From: Hybos culiciformis
Lineage: Eukaryota > Arthropoda > Insecta > Diptera > Hybotidae
Reading direction: 5' to 3'
DNA length: 64,000 nt
Assembly (NCBI GenBank): GCA_964007475.1
Contig: CAXFZM010000042.1
Coordinates: 310,001-374,000, forward strand
Made by a program: the position numbers and the translations under genes. Positions 31,424-42,080 of the stretch are shown here, piece after piece (the stretch's first letter is position 1; each line of letters starts with the position of its first letter). The notes under the pieces are model-generated. The model had not been told where the DNA came from. It did not search any database and saw only the letters and a list, made by a program, of their open reading frames with translations.

Positions 31424-33001
31424 TTGATTAATTTTCATTGGGAAAAAGAATATTTATTTACCCAAAATTTTGAAAATGAAGTGCAGTGTATGGTTTGCTT
31501 GGATGTAATAAAAGGACTAAAATATAATTTAAAAAGACATTATAAAAAATACAATGAAAAAGTCTTTTCAAAGGGAAATTATTCAAATGAATCTCGGATG
31601 CTGTTGGTTTATTCACTTAAAAAAGAGTTTTTGGTACATGATATAACAAACATATTACTAGAAGATTCGAAATTTGAAATTAGAAGATTCGAAATTTGAA
31701 ATAACATTGAATCGTAATGAATTTAATTGGAATTCACCTGAACCCTCAAAAAATACATTTATTGAAGCTTCATATGTTCTAAGTTTATTACAAATATTGC
31801 AAAAGAATTTAAGCCGTTTACTGAGGGAGTATTTATTAAAACAGTGTTTAAAGAAATCCTAAATTGTTTTGGGAAAAATGGAGATTTAATTTCGAAATCA
31901 CTAGATTTGATTCTATTATCTCGGCAAACTGTAACACGTCGAATCGAAAATCTTAAGAGGTATGTTCACAGTGTTTTGTTCGAAAAATTTAAATCTTGCA
32001 CCTTTTTTTCTGTGGCCTTAGATGAAACTTGTGATATATCAGATATAAGTCAACTATTAGTAGGAGTTAGAATTTTTAATGACAATTTTGATGTTACCGA
32101 AGAAATTTTATCTCTCGTACCACTTTTAAAAATACACGAGGAGTTGACATTTATAATGCTCTTAAAAGTGTACTGGAAAATATCATGGGTTCGAAAAATT
32201 GTTCTCTCTTTGTACTGATGGAGCCCCACCCATGGCAGGGAAAAATCAAGGATTTGTAGGACAATTGATTAAAAATGGAATCGAAATCCCCACATCTCAA
32301 AATAAGAGGGGGCCATAATGCCTTGACATATTTAAACTTTTTTTAGAAGAATACGAAGCCCAATATGGAGACCTTCTTCTTTACACTGAAGTCAGATGGT
32401 TAAGTCGAGGAAGGTGTCTTGAAAGATTTTTTTCTTAGCGACAAGAAATTATTGTTTTTCTAGAAGAAGAAATGACAGGCATAGTACAATAGAAAAAATA
32501 AAATCTGCAAATTTTAACCTTAACCTAGCTTTTTTAACGGATTTGACATGTCATTTAAATATTTTAAATGTATCTTTACAAGGACGAAATCAATCAGTTT
32601 TCCAAATGATAGGAATTATTAATGGATTTATTAATAAGATAGATATTTTTATAAACGACCTTGATGTTACCAAATTAAATCACTTTCTCAGTTTAAAAAT
32701 TATTTTGAATGAACCAGAGACTTTAAATTTTGACTTTGATTATTTTGCCGACAAATTGATAGAATTAAAAACCGACTTTAAGAAAAGTTTCAAAGATATT
32801 GAAGAAATAAAACCAATGATGTTTCTTTTTTACACACCCCTGACTTGTGGTATAAATAATGTAGCACCAGAATTTCAGATGGAATTATGCGACATGCAAG
32901 CAGATATTTTACTTCAAACTTCGAAACTGGAGGGCATTGACTTTTGGAAAGCTTTGGATAAGGATAAATATCCGTTTTCAAAATCTTTATTCTATGTTTA
33001 G
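31424..33001 (+). pseudogene. hAT transposase, GTF2IRD2/ZBED-like, broken
   Basis: The N-terminus has the pattern WEKEYLFTQNFENEVQCMVC, then CLDVI and NLKRHYKKYN, a C2H2/BED-like finger typical of this hAT group. Next come FTEGEF-like and RIENLKRYVHSVLFEKF parts, then the first catalytic aspartate region (FFSVALDETCDISDISQLLV) near 32030. The later part (NQSVFQMIGIINGFINKI, MELCDMQADILLQ) belongs to the same family. A short duplication near 31660-31690 and several frameshifts break it. The dimerisation end is poor. Confidence 0.72.
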
Positions 33002-33700
33002 CAGCGCTTACATATGTGAAAGTTCATTTTTAAATTAAAATTAATTAAATCGAAACAACGAAATAACATTTCGTATAACCATTTAGAAGGCTATTTACAA
33101 TTATCGATTTCTAGTTTTAAAATAGATATTGATCAAATGATTCATATGAAGAGCTAATAAAAATTATTAAAATTAACCAAAAATGTGTCTTTATTAAAAC
33201 TTGAAATTTGAAATTTTTTACTGTAGTGTAACAAATCTTGATACGAAAAAACTAAGAACATAATTTTTAACAGTGGTTTTTTTTTTCTTGGACATTGGTG
33301 ATTTTTTTCTTCTTCTTTTTTGTATACCACACAATTTTTAATTTCTGGGCACCACTGATTTAAAAACTCATCGTAACTAGAAGTGTTACTAGGACTAATA
33401 TAAATATTCAAACTGGAAAAAAAAATTACAACAGATATTTTGAAATATATTATTATTAGTTACTTTTTCCTTGCTATATGACAAACAGCAAATTTTGCGT
33501 ACTTCATTCACTAGTTCGATTTGAACTATCTACATATCAAAAATATATCTGCCGACTCCATCTGGCTTTTCATTGTAGTTTTTAAGAAAAGAAAAAAGTT
33601 TATTTTTTTTAATTCTTTTTTTTCACATAATAATGTTTTCGAAGCTCTATTTTGATATTTATTTATAATAACATCAGCAATAGGAATTTCCAACATATTT
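33002..33700. other. AT-rich spacer with a possible tiny hAT MITE
   Basis: A weak inverted pair CAGTGGTTT and GGCACCACTG bounds 33271-33357, with similar flanks atttttaa and atttaaaa. Otherwise nothing is recognised. Confidence 0.35.
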
Positions 33701-33715
33701 TTATTTTTTATACTA

Positions 33716-34072
33716 ATAAGCGAGTCACACTACAACTAAAAAGCCACTACTTATGGTGGCTTTTTGAAATGCGTTCACTTGCACTTTTTTTTTTTTGTCT
33801 CTTTTTGCGATATCTTTTTCCTTATTTTCGTTTGTTCTTTTTTTTCGTTTTTTGACAAAAAAATTGCCGCCAACTTCCTAAAAGTATACAATTGTTAGTT
33901 AATTTTTTTCTCACAGAGCTCATTTGTTATTTGATCCCTGATTTTCTAGTGGCTTTTTGAAAAGCCACTAGTTTTTTCTTCTTATTTTTGTATGGAAAAA
34001 GCCACAAAACAGCCACAACGAAGATAGCTTTTTCAAAAAGCCATTAAATATCCGTAGAGTGACAGCCTTATA
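33716..34072. repeat. MITE-like segment with GGCTTTTTGAAA repeats
   Basis: AGTCACACTAC near the left end mirrors GTAGAGTGACAG near the right end. Several copies of GTGGCTTTTTGAAA and its inverse (AAAAAGCCAC) lie between. This looks like a non-autonomous inverted-repeat element, but its borders are approximate. Confidence 0.45.
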
Positions 34073-34139
34073 AGACATTTTAAATTCTTACTGACACGGT
34101 AATAATCATAAAGAGGGTTAAAAATTTTAATGCGCATGT

Positions 34140-34298
34140 GATCGATATGTTAGTACCATGATATGTTAGATATGTTAGTACCATGATGACTAATTGGAAT
34201 ATTATATGCGTCAATACACATGCAATCATTTAGATGCATCAGCGTGAATAATGAAATCATTTAGATGCATCAGCGTGAATAATGAAATCATTTAGATG
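34140..34298 (+). repeat. Short tandem duplications (31-bp and 19-bp)
   Basis: A 31-bp unit starting ATCATTTAGATGCATCAGCG occurs at 34225 and 34256, with a partial third at 34287. Just before it GATATGTTAGTACCATGAT is duplicated (about 34145-34188). Confidence 0.85.
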
Positions 34299-34887
34299 TT
34301 TCGTATTGAATATTGCGTAATACCTAAACAAAAATAATATCACTCACAATAATATTTCAATACAGACAAATACAAAAAAAAAAAAAATGAAAAAAAATGA
34401 GAACTGCGTAATAATATTCATACACAAAAATAATATCACTCACACTCACAATATTTCAATATAGAATAATAACAAAAAAAGAAAATAGATTGCAACCAGA
34501 GTTCATTAAATTTTTTTCAAAAGAAAAAGCAAGGAGAAGATAACGATAATATATTCCCCTTTTTTTCTTTTATCTCTAAGAGAAAGAGAAATTAAAATAA
34601 AATTTAAATAAAGGAGAAGATAAAATAAGAAAAATAAACAAAGTAAAGGGAAGATAATTTATTTTTTTCAAGCAATATTTCTTACCCATTCTACCTCTTC
34701 TTCCACACCTTTGTAATTGAATATAAAAATAATACACAAACGTATTTTTTTCTCTTTTGTATTTTCTTCTCAAAAGAGAAGGGAATTTTTATGTTTTATT
34801 TTGTCTTTGTTCTTTTATTTTTAAATTATCTCTAAATTCTCTGATTGCAACTACCTCTCACATACACATTAAAGCAGTATATAAGAT
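34299..34887. other. AT-rich spacer, nothing recognised
   Basis: Purine-rich patches alternate with T-rich ones. No gene or terminal repeat was recognised. Confidence 0.35.
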
Positions 34888-35283
34888 ATGTTAACAAAAT
34901 TTGTTACAACAACTCGTTGTGTGTACAGAGAAACACATAGGCACTTGTGTTTCTTTGAACATCTAGATTCGATTAGTGAAGAGTCCATCTTGCAAAACAA
35001 TAATGTTATTAGTGCATCTTCATCATCTTCTGTTGGCTCATTTCTAGCTAGTGAACTTTTATCAGCATCTTCCGCTTCTAACTCAACTTCATCTGAAATA
35101 GATATTGATAGCCTCATGAACGATTACATAAGTGAAGTATCGGGCATTGGAATTAGGACTCAAAATAATCAGCGACATGAACAAGCAGCTAAAGAAATTC
35201 AAAATTACAACCTTGAAAGACTAGGCATTAATACTAATTTGTTAAATAATAAAGTTGTTGATTGTAAATTTCCATTTTTTTAA
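34888..35283 (+). pseudogene. Probable hAT transposase C-terminal fragment
   Basis: A 131-codon frame with a serine-rich linker (SASSSSSVGSFLASELLSAS) and then QAAKEIQNYNLERLGI. This resembles the linker and the A-x-x-E-x-x-x-Y motif just before the dimerisation region of hAT transposases, after which the frame ends. It lies tail to tail with the minus-strand hAT fragment at 35280-36079. The identity is tentative. Confidence 0.4.
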
Positions 35284-36079
35284 TTTTCATAAGAGCGTAC
35301 AGTTTCATCATTTATATCATCTTCTACATCATCTTCCATTTCATCTTCGATATCATCTATTTGATCTCCGATCTCGTTTTCAAGGCTCTGATTTAAAATA
35401 TTCGTTGCTTTTAGCATATTGTCGCCATTTTCAGTTGAAATTGCGTAAATTTGGTCTACAGTAAAGCCGTAATTTTTTAAAACATCAATTACAACATTTT
35501 TAATGTGCAGTGCCGTATGTTTTTCTTTTAATTCGACCACTGCAAAAGTTTTAACTGAACTTCGCTATTAAATATATAATGCACATTAATGCCTAACATA
35601 GATTTACTTACTCTACTAGCTTCATATATTTTCAAGGAAAATAATTTATTTTTCAAATTGGTGACTATATTTGTTTTAACTGAAGCGGCTAATGAAATCT
35701 CAGATTTAATATTGATCGAATTTATAGTCAATCCTAGTTCTGACATCATAGACCCAATGAGATGGCGAAACCCACGTGAATTCAGTAAGTTGAGTGAACA
35801 GTCCCCATTTACAACCATATCCACGCAGGCCATTTTTATGCTTTCTTTATTTACTTTGAATGTAACAGTTTGAAAAAAATCTTTGTTAACAGTGTTTTTA
35901 TTGCAATTTAAAGTAACTATTTGATGTTCCAAAAAAGTATTATTGTGGCAGGTTTTTATGTGGCGACTTAAATTGGACAAATTGTTTATTGCAATAGTTT
36001 TCTTACAATCCCCTATATTATAGATATTAATTTTATTTTTATCGTCGAATTTAAAAAAATTTTCTAACTGAATTCTCAT
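35280..36079 (-). pseudogene. hAT transposase N-terminal half
   Basis: Two frames joined by one break at about 35535. The first has a BED-like N-terminus (LSNLSRHIKTCH) and the helical part (VNKESIKMACVDMVVNGDCS, then GFRHLIGSMM). The second has MVELKEKHTALHIKNVVIDV, then IYAISTENGDNMLKATNIL, the catalytic D region of insect hATs. An acidic run ends it at 35280, so the C-terminal half is missing here. Confidence 0.72.
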
Positions 36080-36300
36080 TTTTTCTTCCCATTTTATTCC
36101 TTTTTTATTTAGTTATCAAAATATTACAAAAAATTCTAGAATAATTACTGCATTAATGATTTGAATTACAATAAAAAAAAACATTAACTTTGCTTATCAT
36201 CGAAAAATAAACAAAACAAATCTTTACGATAATGTTACGAAGAGAATAAAATACGATTATGTAAAATTCTCGGCTAAGGAGTAAAAATAGAAAACAAAAA
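36080..36300. other. Short AT-rich spacer
   Basis: Nothing recognised. It separates the hAT fragment from the left inverted arm that begins at about 36305. Confidence 0.35.
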
Positions 36301-36765
36301 TTTTTCGTTCTTAACCGTAGAGATAGTTTCGACGTAATTCACGCGCGTTTACGTAGTTCCATTGCGTATTTGAAATTGAAAATTTTACCAACGCAGTTCA
36401 GTTAAGAAAAACCAAAAAAAAACATAATTGGTGATATAAATTTTTTTTTATTTTAATTAATAAATTAATTTTTTTTTTAAGGTAGAAGAAAATAATATTA
36501 TTTATTTTTGAATTTAAACGATAACATTTTTTTTGAATTATAAAGAAAAACACAATAATAAATTATTTTGAAAATTATTTGACAATATGGCGCAAAATCA
36601 CCAAGGTGGTAAATTCCAGTTGGAATCGATTAAATCATAGAATATAATAGTTTTTTATAAATAATGCGTCATAAGTAATCCAAACCAACTTGCTTAATCG
36701 CCACATCAAAATATTTTTTTTTAATTTATTGATTAAATATATTTTTTTTCACAAATTACCCTCAA

Positions 36766-37346
36766 AACGTCATTCCGGGAACGTGTCCCAAGTCAACATT
36801 CACTGACAACATCAATTAAAATACGTATTAAAAATAACTTTAATGCTCTGAAAGTACTTTTTAACTCAGTTAATATTATAATGAAATGATATTCATAAGT
36901 CTTTTAGTATTTACAATATTATATTTTCCGAAAATTTAACTCAAAGTCTGGCGCAAGTTTTCGCGTCATTCCGGGAACGCCTTCATTTTTTTAAAATATC
37001 TTATTTCAGAAAAGTGCTAAAGATAGCGCCACTCGGTAATTCTTTAGAGCACCTAAGGGGAAATAAATGCCTGATTTGTTTTTTATTAAAATGTGAGAAC
37101 TGTAAGAGGTAAGTGCGTTTTTGTATCGAATTTTTGTAGCGTACCATAATTCACCGTCATTCCGGGAACGCCAATAATTCTAAGAAAAAAAAAAGTAAAT
37201 GACTTTAAATATATTAATTCTCAAACATTATTAGGACCTTTTGCAATATTAATCTTAATAACGGATGTTTTTGAGGTTATTCTATGTTTTTTATGCAATT
37301 CTATACGAAAACGTCATTCCGGGAACGCGTCATGTCCGGGAACGCT
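36766..37346. repeat. Cluster of CGTCATTCCGGGAACG motifs
   Basis: The 16-mer occurs exactly at about 36769, 36966, 37158 and 37311, with a variant CATGTCCGGGAACG at about 37330. Steps are roughly 150-200 bp. The GC-rich motif stands out sharply in AT-rich sequence. No coding frame joins the copies. Confidence 0.85.
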
Positions 37347-37449
37347 TATATATAAATATTGTTTAATTCATGTAATAATCCATTTTCAGCTCTGCCTGCT
37401 CAGATATTACTTAAAGATAATATAATTAATAAATAGGACTATACCTTTT

Positions 37450-37757
37450 CAACTTCAAATTGGAAATTATCATTTTCAAAATGGAAATAATCATTTTCAA
37501 ATTGGAAATAATCATTTTCAAAATGAAAATTATCATTTTCAAAATGGAAATTATCATTTTCAAAATGGAAATTATCATTTTCAAAATGGAAATTATCATT
37601 TTCAAAATGGAAATAATCATTTTCAAAATGGAAATTATCATTTTCAAAATGGAAATTATCATTTTCTAAATGGAAATTATCATTTTCAAAATGGAAATTA
37701 TCATTTTCTAAATGGAAATAATCATTTTCAAAATGGAAATTATCATTTTCAAAATTT
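37450..37757 (+). repeat. Left array of the 21-bp repeat
   Basis: About 14 units with core ATTTTCAAAATGGAAAT and a variable TAATC or TATC end. Some units have AATTGG or CTAAATGG. The array begins right after the terminal CTTCAAATTGG. Confidence 0.93.
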
Positions 37758-37868
37758 TAAAATAAACGGTAGCAAGCCAGGTACGAAAAAAATATATATA
37801 TAGTTTTTCATTAGTTGTTTCGTTGTCAGATAGTTTAATTTAAAAAAAAAAAAATTCCCTTAAAAAAA

Positions 37869-38441
37869 ATGCCGTATATTAAGAAATGGGAAGCTGAAAA
37901 CGTTAAGAAGCAAATTTGTGCTTTATACAACAGTGGTGGAGAGTGGAGAGCGCTCGCAAAAACATTAGGAGTAAAAACTACTACATCGTACAGATGGGTT
38001 AATGGACAGAACATTCCCCAAAAACCAAGAGGTGGGAAGAGATGGAGTAAAATTAACAACGAACATCGTGATTTTATGGAGCAATGTGTTGAGCGAAATA
38101 CCAGAATAACTTTAAAGCAAGTGAAAGAAAAACTTATGCAGACTTATCAAATTGATGTTTCCGTGGAATGCGTGCGCAAGCATTTAGATGGCATGCTTTT
38201 TACACTTAAGAATATTCGAAGGGAACCTGAAAAAGCCAACAACGAAATTAATAAAAAAAAAAGGCGCGAATATGTTGAACAACTTATTTCATATCAATCT
38301 GACAATAGGCCAATCGTATATAATTATATTTGGATGAAACTAATTTTAATCTGTTCATATCAAGGAGCAAAGGACGATCCAAAAAAGGAAGCCGTTGTAG
38401 ATATATTGCAGCAGGATGCCGGGGCGCCAATATTCATATGA
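37869..38441 (+). pseudogene. IS630/Tc1-like transposase, N-terminal part
   Basis: 190 codons from ATG 37869. Residues 1-55 look like a helix-turn-helix (VKKQICALYNSGGEWRALAK, TSYRWVNG). A second DNA-binding part follows to about residue 115 (RITLKQVKEKLMQTY). The reading frame loses the transposase at about 38320, just before the first catalytic aspartate, and continues meaninglessly to 38441. The true continuation is in another frame (38330-38929). A small insertion of two bases modulo three explains the shift. Confidence 0.82.
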
Positions 38442-38929
38442 TAGGATGCATAGGTAACTTGGGGCTTATTCATCACGAAGTAAGAAGAGGAGCATTTAAA
38501 TCCCCGCAAGCGAATGAGTTCATACGCAATTGCCTACGCAATGCTCTAACAAAGTATCAATCACCAGTAGTAATGGTAATTGATAATGCTCCGTGCCATG
38601 CTTCTATTGAAGATGTCTTTCGTGAAACCGAATTTATGAACCATCGTTTATTAAAATTAGCCCCTTACAGTGCAATGTTAAATCCAATAGAACTTGCTTG
38701 GTCTACTCTTAAAGCTTCTATTAAACGAGATTTAGCAATAGAAATGCCACAGATTCTAGCAGGTGAAAATAGGGCAAACTTAACACAAACAGAATTTCGT
38801 CTTCAAAGGCTAGAAAATATTATACAGCGGCATGTACCAACATTATCTGTTGCACATTGTTCCAAATATATTGCATTCGTTCAGAAATTTGTACCAGACG
38901 TTTTAAATTTAATCGATATGATTTTTTAA
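38330..38929 (+). pseudogene. IS630/Tc1-like transposase, catalytic part (DD35E)
   Basis: Carries the first aspartate (DETNFNLF, at the very start), the second (VMVIDNAPCHAS, about 38580) and the glutamate (SAMLNPIELAWS, about 38690). There are 35 residues between the last two, so DD35E. It runs to a normal C-terminus at 38929. The residues are intact, so only the frameshift upstream disables this copy. Confidence 0.85.
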
Positions 38930-39039
38930 TCATCTTCATATGTAATTATATATAAATAAATATTTTATCATTATTATTGTTGTACACCGTGAGTTTTTTT
39001 TATTTTTATTTTTTTTAATATATTCTATCCAATTTTAAA

Positions 39040-39330
39040 ATGATAATTTCCATTTTGAAAATGATAATTTCAATTTTGAAAATGATTATTTCCATTTAGA
39101 AAATGATAATTTCCATTTTGAAAATGATAATTTACATTTTGAAAATGATTATTTCCATTTAGAAAATAATTATTTCCATTTAGAAAATGATTATTTCCAT
39201 TTAGAAAATGATTATTTTCATTTAGAAAATGATTATTTCCATTTAGAAAATGATTATTTCCATTTAGAAAATGATTATTTCCAATTTGAAAATGATAATT
39301 TCCATTTAGAAAATGATAATTTCCAATTTG
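39040..39330 (-). repeat. Right array of the 21-bp repeat
   Basis: About 13 units, mirror image of the left array. Many units read TTTAGAAAATGATTATTTCC on the plus strand, so they are more homogeneous in a different variant (CTAAATGG) than the left array. Confidence 0.93.
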
Positions 39331-39660
39331 AAGTTGAAAAGGTATAGTTTTGGAAGTGAATATAAAAAATTTTTTTTAGAAATTTTTTGTAGAATTTCAG
39401 ACCCGGAATTTACCACCTTGCTGATTTTGCGCCATATACGGCGTAAAATACTGGGAAAGTTAAAATATTTTAACTTTTTCATATCTGAACTATGTATTAC
39501 GTCGTCGTTATTAATTAGCCTCATACAATTCCTTACAATTGGACTTTTTTACGCAGAATGCGCGCGTAAATTACGTCGACAATATCTCTACTATAAGAGT
39601 TTTTTTTTTAATTTTTATTTTGGGAGTGAAAAAATAAAATTTCGTTCCCAAAGAACGTTT

Positions 39661-39888
39661 TTTATTTATTTATTTTTATTTCCTTTGTAAAGAAGGGATC
39701 GAAAGAGTGAAAAAAATAAATTTTTTAACTCTGATCATAAACTAATAGAAGAAACCAATTATAACTGTACTTTCTCAACTTTTTTTAAATTTTAGAGAGC
39801 CTTTCACAGATTATTTTTTTATTAATAAAATTTGTGAATTATTTATTGAACATTAAAATAACGAATTTCAGTTTTCAATACGAACCAA
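39661..39888. other. AT-rich spacer
   Basis: Nothing recognised. Confidence 0.35.
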
Positions 39889-40324
39889 TTACTTATGCGT
39901 TGTTTATAGCTAATTGACCTATCTGAAAAAATGGTACCGTGAAAACCGTTTTTCTATGTTATTATTCTATTTATATTTAAGCAAATTTACTGAAAATGAA
40001 GATATTAATTTTATCTATTTTTCGTAAAAAGAATTTTTTAAAAATATTTTCAAATAACTAAGAAAATTGAATTTTTTTTTTTTTTATATCTGAAAAATTT
40101 CATTACTTCACAAAATTATTTTTTTTGTTTCTTTTTCATTACGTTTCCTACCTATCATAATATTTTTTTACGATACCTTTCATGTCAAAAATATTTTTGT
40201 TGTTTTTGTTTTATATTTTTTCATTTGATTTTTTACTTTCAGATAAAATTAGCTGTGAATAGGTTTCCGGAACATTCCTCCAAAAATTACTTTACTGTGG
40301 TAGCTATAAACAACGCATGAGTAA
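39889..40324. repeat. MITE-like inverted repeat with TTACTTATGCG ends
   Basis: TTACTTATGCGTTGTTTATA at the left mirrors the right end TATAAACAACGCATGAGTAA with one mismatch, and the match runs about 24 bp. The interior of 436 bp is non-coding. No target duplication was confirmed. Confidence 0.65.
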
Positions 40325-41734
40325 CAGCCAGGGGAATAACAAAATTAGTATTTAAGCTGAAATAATTTCATATTTTTTTTATTTGAATTAAATGGTAATA
40401 ATTAATATAATTTATTTTCAAGATTAAAATTATTAATATATACTGTTTTCCCAAAAAAGTGTGGTAACTTCGAATCGGCCAGTTTCTGTGGAACTACCCA
40501 TATATAAAACTGTTTGGCTTTTAGAAAATATGTACTCCAATATTTAAAAAAAAAAAAATTCTAAAGCGTAAATAAGGAGGTATTTGATAAATTTTACCAG
40601 TCAAGTAGTACTTTTATACTTGTAGAATTCAATTTTAATATAAATCATTATTCGTTAGAATCACCTTGTATAATATAAATAATATTTATTTTACAAAATG
40701 ATATAAATGAAAATCTTGAAAATTTATAATAATTTTTCGTTGCCTCTATAATTAAATACTACTTATGCTCAAAAATTTGGTATGCGTAATTTTTGTACCA
40801 GATATTAAAAAAGCTCAATAAAGTGAAATATATTTAGCTTAAATGATTTAGTTTTTAATAATTTGTTAAGTTGTTAAGTACTTTCTATTTTTTTAACAAT
40901 TGAATTATAAACTAGATATAATTCTAGCATTATGAAGATAAACTTCCTCGCCATCTTTAGTAACATATTCTCTAAAAAAAATTGAAATCTAAAATTTAAA
41001 ATAAAAATGACTCTTGGGCGAAATTAATAAAAAGAGTTTGAAAATGGATTCACGATTTCATTTTTAAACTGCACCTTTCTATCTTTTTTCTTACTATTGT
41101 TTTCATCTAAAAATTCCAAACAAAAATTAAAAAAAAAAAGATTTTAGGCAAATTTAATTTTCCAAGATTTTCGTTCAAAATTTTTATTTAAATTTCTTAA
41201 ATTTTCAAATTAAAATGGAAAAATATTTTTATTTATGTTTTCTGTACATAGAATAATAAATAATTATATTTTGAAATTTTTTTTATCTTTTTTAAGTATG
41301 TGCATACTTTGGATACGCATTTAAGCAATTTATTAATTAGAAAGAAAAACAAACCTTTATTAAGAGCCCTCACTTCTGAAAATTGGTATTGGTTTTGCTT
41401 TGATTCTATAGTTAATGCAATCTCGACTGAAGTGATTTTTGATATGTTAGGGAGTATATAACTGGCTCCAGGGTAGCTGAGGCGGATTTTTTAAATTTTG
41501 AGTTTTTGGCCCGAATTAGCCTTTGAAAAACTTGAACATATTTGCTCAGATTCTGAAGTAAAAGAAAAAGATAATAAAAAATCTCAAACGCAGAAACAAA
41601 GCTACATATTTTTGAAGTTTATACTTCTTTAGCGGCGTTGGAAGAAATTTGGTAGAGGGTAAAAATCCATTTTCATATAGAATTTTTCTGAGAATCGTCA
41701 TCATTTTTCTGAGAATCGTCCGTCATCATTTTTA
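40325..41734. other. AT-rich spacer, nothing recognised
   Basis: No gene or array. A short direct repeat, TTTTTCTGAGAATCGTC, occurs at about 41690 and 41706, just before the tandem 2.5-kb units begin. Confidence 0.4.
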
Positions 41735-41756
41735 AAAAAAAATTTAAAAAAAAATG

Positions 41757-41828
41757 TATTCATTGGGGAATCGAACCTGACACCTTCACTCTTATAGTCC
41801 GATGTTCTAGCCACTAAGCCATATAGCC
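41757..41828 (-). other. tRNA-like sequence, minus strand, copy 1
   Basis: On the minus strand it shows an A-box-like TGGCTTAGTGGCTAGAAC and a B-box GGTTCGATTCC at tRNA spacing, with a candidate ATA anticodon in between. The 5' and 3' ends do not pair as an acceptor stem, and the T stem is weak. It is probably a tRNA-derived (SINE-like) sequence, not a working tRNA gene. Confidence 0.6.
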
Positions 41829-42009
41829 CATATGATTTTGGATTTCTAATAAAAAAATTCTAATAAACCATTCATTTTTTTGTTTTTATTTTATTGTAGG
41901 GGAATAAAAAATAATACTCAAAAAAAAAAATAAGAAAAGAATTAGAATACTCAAAAAACGAGTTTGAAAAATTAAATAACAACAAAAATAAACTCATATA
42001 GCTTAGTAG

Positions 42010-42080
42010 TAGAATATGGCTTAGTAGTAGAACATCACACTGTAAGTCTGAAGGTGCCTGGTTCGATTCCCAATGAGGAT
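42010..42080 (+). other. tRNA-like sequence, plus strand, copy 1
   Basis: Shows TGGCTTAGTAGTAGAACATC and GGTTCGATTCC with a CTGTAAG loop (GTA, Tyr-like) on a 4-of-5 stem. A second partial A-box (GCTTAGTAGTAGAA) precedes it. No acceptor stem forms. It is the inverted partner of 41757-41828. Confidence 0.6.

Larger units (their letters stand above)
37438..39348 (+). mobile_element. Tc1/IS630-like element with inverted 21-bp arrays
   Basis: Termini are ACTATACCTTTTCAACTTCA and its inverse. Just inside each end lies an array of a 21-bp repeat, in mirrored orientation (37450-37757 and 39040-39330). Between them is a DDE transposase with one frameshift. TA occurs within both ends (TATACC and GGTATA), so a TA target is possible, but the three bases ACT outside TATACC are shared by the copy at 15129, leaving the exact end open. 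Confidence 0.8.
36305..39660. mobile_element. Large inverted-arm element enclosing another transposon
   Basis: Two blocks recur in inverted order at both sides. GTAGAGATAG...GACGTAATT(C/T)ACGCGCG is at 36317-36353 and 39552-39591. A 33-bp block, ATATGGCGCAAAATCA then AAGGTGGTAAATTCC, is at 36585-36617 and 39405-39437 with one mismatch. Order and orientation fit the arms of one foldback-type element whose interior was hit by the 37438-39348 transposon. The outer ends are not fixed. Confidence 0.55.

Noticed and set aside
33271..33357. Tiny hAT MITE of 87 bp
   Set aside because: Ends and flanks match only loosely, so it is mentioned within the spacer only.
37426..37669. Open frames with repeated KMEIIIF
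   Set aside because: Same 21-bp array artefact as above.
37450..37757. CRISPR array
   Set aside because: Units follow each other directly with no unique spacers, and the DNA is eukaryotic.
41757..42080. Functional tRNA genes
   Set aside because: A and B boxes are present, but acceptor stems do not pair and the T stems are weak.
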